A program made the translations under genes and the position numbers. The notes beneath the pieces were generated by a model. It saw nothing but the letters and a program-made list of their open reading frames with translations. It did not search any database and had not been told where the DNA came from. A DNA stretch of 10,598 nucleotides from the NCBI GenBank assembly GCA_017538365.1, contig JAFYIZ010000002.1, positions 1 to 10,598 of the forward strand, in the 5' to 3' direction. Below are positions 6,981-10,598 of the stretch, one piece after another. Numbering within the stretch: position 1 is the stretch's first letter; each line of letters begins with the position of its first letter. Source of the DNA: a bacterium. Its GTDB lineage: Bacteria; UBP6; UBA1177.

Positions 6981-7823
6981 ATGAAAAAAGTGCTGTTTTT
7001 ATTGACTTTATTGCTTGTTTTCGTTGTTTCGTGCGGAGACAGTCCGGCTTCCGGACAGGAAAGTTCCGATACTTCTGCGGAAGAGACTGATTCAGCGGAG
7101 AGTGCGGATGATACAGCCCCCGCTGATTCCGGAGAACCAGCGGAACCGACCGATCAGACCGGTGACACAGAGCCGGCTGAGCCTTCGGAAACACCCGATG
7201 CAGATAAAGAATCGGAAGAGCCATCTCCTGAAGAACCTGCGACGGAAAAATTCTGCCAGTATGTCTGTACTACGGCTTCCGACTGTGTTCCGGCGGGTGC
7301 GAATGCAATAACTGATGCTGACAACTATAAGTGCGAAGACGGCAAGTGCGTATATTTAGGCTGCTTAAGCGATGATGAATGCGACGAAATATACGGCTCT
7401 GTCACAGCTGCGAACGGCAAAGTTTACCGCTGCAATAAAAACGGTGCCTACGGTTATCCCGAATGTACTCTGACATGCTCGACTGCTGCAGACTGTGATC
7501 TTTACGGTCAGGGAACTTCGCAGTATGCATACGACCTTGACAACTACAAATGTGAGGGCGGATTGTGCGTATTTACCGGCTGTAACAGTGATGCCGAGTG
7601 CGAAGCCACTATGTCTTCAAGTGATTACAAGTGTATGCCGCAGGAATACACCGGAAAAACTCTGAAAATCTGCAATCTTCCGTGCAAAAGCGCCGCTGAC
7701 TGCGCAAATTCAGTGTATCCGGAAGAGTTTTACGAGTGCAGAAATTCGCTATGTGTTGCAAAAAGCTGCGAAAGCGATGAATGGTGCAAAAAATACATGA
7801 CTGACGACTATGTGTGCAAGTGA
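6981..7823 (+). CDS. Cys-rich repeat lipoprotein
   Basis: This 280-residue lipoprotein has lipobox VVSC (15-18). Residues 20-88 are a Ser/Glu/Pro/Asp-rich linker. Residues 92-279 contain 24 cysteines in three modules of eight, with nearly invariant spacing C-x3-C-x5-C-(11-18)-C-x4-C-x4-C-x5-C-(9-16)-C; modules start at Cys92, Cys162 and Cys231. Each module divides into two 4-Cys half-modules of the form C-x(3-4)-C-x5-C-...-Y-x-C, so six copies occur in all, each ending Y-x-C (118, 151, 191, 218, 253, 279). The even count and regular spacing imply a disulfide-stabilised extracytoplasmic fold, perhaps for adhesion or binding. I do not recognise a named family, though similar Cys-rich lipoproteins occur in myxobacteria-like genomes. 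No strong RBS is seen; coupling to the CAP gene (1-nt gap) is likely. Confidence 0.75.
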   Translation: MKKVLFLLTLLLVFVVSCGDSPASGQESSDTSAEETDSAESADDTAPADSGEPAEPTDQTGDTEPAEPSETPDADKESEEPSPEEPATEKFCQYVCTTASDCVPAGANAITDADNYKCEDGKCVYLGCLSDDECDEIYGSVTAANGKVYRCNKNGAYGYPECTLTCSTAADCDLYGQGTSQYAYDLDNYKCEGGLCVFTGCNSDAECEATMSSSDYKCMPQEYTGKTLKICNLPCKSAADCANSVYPEEFYECRNSLCVAKSCESDEWCKKYMTDDYVCK

Positions 7824-7840
7824 TTTATCGGAGGATAAAT
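7823..7840 (+). promoter_or_regulatory. Hairpin presenting the RBS of the isomerase gene
   Basis: ATTTATC (7823-7829) and GATAAAT (7834-7840) are perfect inverted repeats around the loop GGAG. The Shine-Dalgarno GGAGG (7830-7834) is thus mostly in the loop, while the stem covers the last base of the upstream TGA and the first two bases of the ATG at 7839. A ribosome ending on the upstream gene would melt it, so it may tie isomerase translation to that gene. The stem is A/T-rich and weak. Confidence 0.4.
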
Positions 7841-8597
7841 GAAAATTCTCTTTGTTACCCAGGCTGCAAACGAACTGACTGATGCTTCAAAATTTACACT
7901 TGATTTAATTCGGAAATTTGTTTCGGACATAAATTCTCGTGAAGGTTTTTACGCTGAATTACTCGATATTTCGGCTTTGGATATTAAAAATCTTTCGATC
8001 CGTAACATTGAAAAACTCTGTGCTGAAACGAAAACCGACATAAACAGTTTTGATGCGCTGCACACTTTTTCGTTTCTGCCTTTTGTCAACAGAGTGTTCT
8101 TCAGGCAGTTCGTATTTTATTCGTTTGATTTCGATTCGAAGAGCAAGTATGCCGGTTTGATCGAGAATATCAACGGTCTCAACTGTTCGGAATGCGATAT
8201 TTTAAACTTTTCGCTTCCTGAACTCTGCGATTTTTACACGCACAGGGTCATCAACACGAAATCGTTTGACACACGTCCGTGGGGCTGGTGGAAAACGCTC
8301 GTAAACGCAGATGATTACAAGATCAAACACATATTTGTCGCGCCTCATCAGAAGCTTAGTCTTCAGACGCACGAGTTCAGAAGTGAAACCTGGATGATTG
8401 CGGAAGGGAGCGGCTTCGTTGTTATCGGCAACCGCAGATTCAAGGCCGAAAAAGGGCTTGTTTTCACGATTCAAAAGCATGAAAAGCACCGTGCCGAAAC
8501 GGAAGATTCGTCAATGACGATTGTTGAACTTCAGCTCGGAAGCTACCTTGGCGAAGATGATGTTAAAAGAATCGAAGATATTTACGGGAGAGTTTAA
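7839..8597 (+). CDS. Type II mannose-6-phosphate isomerase (ManC/AlgA C-terminal cupin domain) with unassigned N-terminal domain
   Basis: The C-terminal part of this 252-residue protein (about 145-252) is the cupin of bifunctional ManC/AlgA enzymes: RPWGWWKTL (146-154), KLSLQTHEFRSETWMI (172-187) with likely metal ligands Gln176, His178 and Glu183, a GLVFTIQKHEKHRAE strand with His217, and ELQLGSYLGEDDVKRIEDIYGR (230-251). The family interconverts fructose-6-phosphate and mannose-6-phosphate. The first 140 residues match nothing I can name. MKILFVTQAANELTDASKF and FDALHTFSFLPF look vaguely like the N-terminal Rossmann half of a GT-B glycosyltransferase, which is speculation. RBS GGAGG is 4 nt before the ATG. 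The guanylyltransferase follows after 2 nt, so the usual ManC fusion (transferase first, isomerase last) is split and reversed here. Phosphomannomutase is not in the window. Confidence 0.8.
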   Translation: MKILFVTQAANELTDASKFTLDLIRKFVSDINSREGFYAELLDISALDIKNLSIRNIEKLCAETKTDINSFDALHTFSFLPFVNRVFFRQFVFYSFDFDSKSKYAGLIENINGLNCSECDILNFSLPELCDFYTHRVINTKSFDTRPWGWWKTLVNADDYKIKHIFVAPHQKLSLQTHEFRSETWMIAEGSGFVVIGNRRFKAEKGLVFTIQKHEKHRAETEDSSMTIVELQLGSYLGEDDVKRIEDIYGRV

Positions 8598-8599
8598 GC

Positions 8600-9652
8600 T
8601 TGAAACTTTCAGTTGTGATAATGGCGGGCGGCAGCGGTAAAAGGTTCTGGCCGCTTTCGAGAGAATCAAAGGCAAAGCAGAGCCTGTCTCTTTTTTCCGA
8701 AAAGACGCTTCTTGCAGAAACAATCGAGAGAATAATGCCGTTAGCAGAGGAAATCACAATTGTTTCTTCGCTGAAACAACGGGCGGAAATAGGTCGTGAC
8801 GCTGAAAAATATGAAAAAGTGAAAGTTATTTACGAGCCCTGCGGGAAAAACACCGCGCCGTGCATTCTGCTTTCGCTTTTGGCGATAAAATCAGAATGCA
8901 GCGAAGAGAGAGCAGTGCTTGTCCTTCCTTCCGATCACTATGTCGCAGAGCCGGAAAAATTCAGAAAAGCTGTTGAAAACGGACTTGGATTTCTTGAAAA
9001 AAATCGTGAAAATATAGGAACGATCGGAATTGAGCCGGCTTATCCCGAAACGGGTTTCGGTTACATAAAAAAAGGGAATCTCGTCGAAAACGGAATTTTC
9101 GGAGTTGAATCTTTTGAAGAAAAACCGTGCTTCGAAAAGGCTGAAAAATTCGTCAAGAGCGGAAACTATCTCTGGAACGGCGGAATTTTCATTTTTTCGC
9201 TGAATTCGATGCTTGAAGAGTTCAAAAAACTGACTCCGGATATTTATGAAACGGTGAATTCGCTCAAATCCTTCGATATGCCTGAGCTTGAAATTTACGA
9301 CTCGCTGCGCTCGATATCTTTTGATTACGCCGTGATGGAAAAAACTGAAAAACCATTATTCACGATTCCGGGAAATTTCGGCTGGAACGATGTCGGAAGC
9401 TGGAAGGCCTATTTCGACCTTCTTCCGAAAGATGAAAACGGGAACGCGAAAGTCGGAAATGCGGCTTTTATAAACTGCCGGAACTCTTTAGCTGTAAACC
9501 TGACTGAAAAAGAGACAGTCATGTTCAACAAAGAGAGTGAGCTGCTTGTTGCAACTGACGACGCAATATTTTCAGCTTCATTGGAAGATCACGCAAAAAT
9601 GCGCGAAATCACTGAATTTCTCGATAAAAACAATCTTAAAAAACTACTCTGA
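8600..9652 (+). CDS. manC: Mannose-1-phosphate guanylyltransferase
   Basis: This 350-residue enzyme makes GDP-mannose from mannose-1-phosphate and GTP. It has the nucleotidyltransferase signature AGGSGKRFWPLSRESKAKQ (9-27), EPCGKNTAP (79-87), the metal-binding LPSDH (109-113), TGFGYI (151-156), FEEKP (172-176), NYLWNGGIFIF (189-199), DYAVMEK (242-248) and GWNDVGSW (261-268). The start is TTG: the stop of the isomerase gene ends 2 nt before it, GGGAGAG sits about 9 nt upstream, and the next in-frame ATG (8621) would delete the first beta-strand KLSVVI. The length fits a stand-alone transferase lacking the C-terminal isomerase cupin, which is supplied by the preceding gene. A short ManC-type left-handed helix region may occupy about 280-330. 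The product feeds GDP-sugar and surface polysaccharide synthesis. The symbol is by family; manC1 or cpsB would be equivalent. Confidence 0.9.
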   Translation: MKLSVVIMAGGSGKRFWPLSRESKAKQSLSLFSEKTLLAETIERIMPLAEEITIVSSLKQRAEIGRDAEKYEKVKVIYEPCGKNTAPCILLSLLAIKSECSEERAVLVLPSDHYVAEPEKFRKAVENGLGFLEKNRENIGTIGIEPAYPETGFGYIKKGNLVENGIFGVESFEEKPCFEKAEKFVKSGNYLWNGGIFIFSLNSMLEEFKKLTPDIYETVNSLKSFDMPELEIYDSLRSISFDYAVMEKTEKPLFTIPGNFGWNDVGSWKAYFDLLPKDENGNAKVGNAAFINCRNSLAVNLTEKETVMFNKESELLVATDDAIFSASLEDHAKMREITEFLDKNNLKKLL

Positions 9653-9663
9653 AAATTGAGGAC

Positions 9664-9705
9664 AAAAAAAACCCTGCTTTAAAAACCGAAGTTTTCAAAA
9701 CAGGG
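9664..9705 (-). terminator. Rho-independent terminator for the Pro/Ala/Glu lipoprotein gene
   Basis: Read on the - strand, CCCTG (9705-9701) pairs with CAGGG (9676-9672), extended by an A/T stem with two wobbles, closed by a TTCG tetraloop (9690-9687), and followed at once by eight Ts (9671-9664). On the + strand the hairpin is followed by purines, so it should not stop the mannose operon efficiently. It begins about 25 nt after the lipoprotein stop. Confidence 0.8.
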
Positions 9706-9730
9706 CGGAAAAGAAAAAAAGCTTGTTTGC

Positions 9731-9967
9731 TTATTCAGCCGGAGCTTCTTCAGCAGCAGGTGCTTCTTCAGCCGGAGCTTCTTCAGCAGCAGGTGCTTCT
9801 TCAGCCGGAGCTTCAGCAGCAGGAGCAGCTTCTTCAGCCGGAGCTTCAGCAGCAGCTTCAGCAGCCGGAGCTTCAGCAGCAGCCGGAGCTTCTTCAGCTT
9901 TCTTTTCTGCGGATCCGCATGATACAGCGAAAAGCAGAGCGAAAAGAGCGATAGCGAGAAATCTCAT
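9731..9967 (-). CDS. Small Pro/Ala/Glu-repeat lipoprotein
   Basis: This 78-residue - strand lipoprotein uses the ATG at 9967 because GGAGG (9977-9973) precedes it by 5 nt and the protein then begins MRFLAIALFALLFAVSC, a signal peptide with lipidated Cys17. A longer open frame reaching back to 10156 has no RBS and buries the signal. After GSAEKKAE the whole mature chain is built from Ala, Pro and Glu (EEAPAAEEAPAE units), likely extended, acidic and surface-linked or a periplasmic spacer. No catalytic domain is present. The coding DNA holds near-perfect 33-bp repeats, so length could vary between strains. The opposite-strand frame (Ser/Ala/Gly) is a shadow of these repeats. It has its own promoter, RBS and terminator. 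Confidence 0.8.
   Translation of the reverse strand: MRFLAIALFALLFAVSCGSAEKKAEEAPAAAEAPAAEAAAEAPAEEAAPAAEAPAEEAPAAEEAPAEEAPAAEEAPAE
9734..9814. repeat. 33-bp tandem repeats inside the Pro/Ala/Glu lipoprotein gene
   Basis: Two identical 33-bp units occupy 9734-9766 and 9767-9799, followed by the first 15 bp of a third (9800-9814). Degenerate variants continue to about 9899. The unit is a multiple of 3, so copy-number change would lengthen or shorten the protein without breaking the frame. Confidence 0.8.
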
Positions 9968-10043
9968 TTTTTCCTCCAATTCTTGGTTAAAAAAACAAAT
10001 CTTTCTAAACGCCGCAGAAATTATCTGCGACAAAAAACGAGGG

Positions 10044-10071
10044 AATATAGCACTTTTTTTTGAAAAGTCCA
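10044..10071 (-). promoter_or_regulatory. Promoter of the Pro/Ala/Glu lipoprotein gene
   Basis: On the - strand, TGC followed by TATATT (10049-10044) is an extended -10, with TGGACT (10071-10066), four of six to TTGACA, 16 bp upstream. The predicted leader is about 70 nt. Confidence 0.5.
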
Positions 10072-10224
10072 GTAAAGTTGAAAAAATTGTCTGCAAAAAG
10101 CGAAAAATTGTTTGTATAAAATTAAAAGCAAGAGTCGGCGACGTGAAAAAAGTCAATCCGGCAAGCTATCCGCCTTAATAAAAATAAAACTTTTATAAAA
10201 GGTCGAAATTTCTAAAAATTTAAG

Positions 10225-10230
10225 TATAAT
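10225..10230 (+). promoter_or_regulatory. Promoter -10 of glgC
   Basis: A perfect TATAAT lies 53 bp before the glgC ATG. No convincing -35 is present at 16-18 bp (GTCGAA-like at most), suggesting help from an activator or from the A/T-rich palindrome just upstream. Confidence 0.5.
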
Positions 10231-10262
10231 AGTTTGTTTTTTGGGGCGTTTACTGATTTTAA

Positions 10263-10278
10263 CCGATAAATCGGAGGG
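10263..10278 (+). promoter_or_regulatory. glgC RBS with overlapping small hairpin
   Basis: GGAGGG (10273-10278) is a strong Shine-Dalgarno 4 nt from the ATG. CCGAT (10263-10267) can pair with ATCGG (10270-10274), hiding the first two Gs. The 2-nt loop makes it strained, so the effect is doubtful. Confidence 0.4.
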
Positions 10279-10282
10279 AAAA

Positions 10283-10598
10283 ATGTCAAAGGCACTTGTA
10301 ATGATCCTCGCCGGCGGTCAGGGAAAAAGGCTTGCTCCGCTCACTTCGGACAGAGCAAAACCGGCGGTTCCGTTCGGCGGTTCCTACCGTATCATCGACT
10401 TTGTTCTCAGCAACTTCGTAAACTCGGGCTTTATGCAGATAAAAGTCCTTACGCAGTTTATGAGCGATTCGCTGATCCAGCACATTTCGAGAAACTGGAG
10501 CCTTTCGCCGCGTTTCAATCAGTATGTCGATTCAGTTCCGGCACAGATGAGGACCGGCGAGAACTGGTATCTGGGCAGCGCCGACGCGATCTATCAGA
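10283..10598 (+). CDS. glgC: Glucose-1-phosphate adenylyltransferase, 5' part (cut by window edge)
   Basis: The first 105 codons of ADP-glucose pyrophosphorylase, which makes ADP-glucose from glucose-1-phosphate and ATP for glycogen synthesis, lie here. Visible marks are [19 protein letters not shown] (9-27, pyrophosphorylase loop), [17 protein letters not shown] (28-44) and the GlgC-typical [15 protein letters not shown] and [11 protein letters not shown] (to 105). The full protein is usually about 400-430 residues, so about three quarters is missing to the right. The ATG has GGAGGG 4 nt upstream. The gene has its own promoter and is divergent from the lipoprotein, so it is not part of the mannose operon. 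Confidence 0.93.
   Translation, partial: MSKALVMILAGGQGKRLAPLTSDRAKPAVPFGGSYRIIDFVLSNFVNSGFMQIKVLTQFMSDSLIQHISRNWSLSPRFNQYVDSVPAQMRTGENWYLGSADAIYQ

Larger units (their letters stand above)
9968..10282. other. Divergent intergenic region between lipoprotein and glgC
   Basis: This 315-bp A/T-rich spacer holds the RBS and leader of the - strand lipoprotein, its promoter near 10044-10071, a perfect 12-bp palindrome CTTTTATAAAAG (10190-10201), the glgC promoter near 10225-10230, and a small hairpin over the glgC RBS. Between about 10080 and 10180 I see no gene or clear site. Confidence 0.7.

Noticed and set aside
9672-9705. Terminator for the + strand mannose operon
   Set aside because: On the + strand the stem is followed by purines rather than a T run; the T tract is on the - strand side.
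9968-10156. N-terminal extension of the - strand lipoprotein
   Set aside because: It would bury a clean signal peptide and ignore the GGAGG just before the ATG at 9967; the extension overlaps the likely promoter.
9723-10178. Long + strand frame rich in Ser/Ala/Gly
   Set aside because: It is the opposite-strand reading of the Pro/Ala/Glu repeats, has no RBS, and crosses the RBS and promoter of the - strand lipoprotein.

Overview
The window looks like chromosomal DNA from a Gram-negative (diderm) bacterium of moderate-to-low G+C. Evidence for an outer membrane is a long protein with a signal peptide and a beta-barrel-like C-terminus, plus four predicted lipoproteins with long acidic or Pro/Ala/Glu-rich linkers. 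Nucleotide-sugar genes (ManC-type, GlgC) are also present. I cannot name the species; acidic, Cys-rich lipoproteins of this style are common in uncultured deltaproteobacterial/Myxococcota-like and candidate-phylum genomes, but that is only an impression. I saw no tRNA, rRNA, CRISPR array or transposase gene.

Left block (about 70-5638, + strand): a TTGACA/TAAAAT promoter reads into four genes, each overlapping the next by 4 bases (ATGA). They encode an HTH protein fused to a DUF3990-like (ADP-ribosyltransferase-fold) domain, its probable antitoxin-like partner, a WG-repeat lipoprotein, and a 932-residue exported protein with a HEYTH metalloprotease site, a TolB-like propeller and a barrel-like C-terminus. 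The most unusual observation is here: a 34-bp four-armed palindrome occurs once over the promoter -10 region (81-114) and again inside the 3' end of the second gene (1462-1495). The two copies bracket the toxin/antitoxin-like pair, and all five differences between them fall in the spacers, none in the arms. This could be an autoregulatory operator, a recombination site of a mobile cassette, or both.

Middle block (5639-9652, + strand): a 57-nt REP-like hairpin precedes an extended -10 promoter. Four tightly packed genes follow: a CAP/SCP-domain lipoprotein, a Cys-rich lipoprotein built of six 4-Cys half-modules, a type II phosphomannose isomerase cupin domain behind an unrecognised N-terminal domain, and a mannose-1-phosphate guanylyltransferase starting at TTG. 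The last two amount to a split, reversed ManC/AlgA and would supply GDP-mannose for surface glycans.

Right block (9660-10598): a small Pro/Ala/Glu-repeat lipoprotein lies on the - strand with its own promoter, RBS and terminator. It is divergent from glgC (ADP-glucose pyrophosphorylase, glycogen synthesis), which has its own promoter and runs off the right edge.
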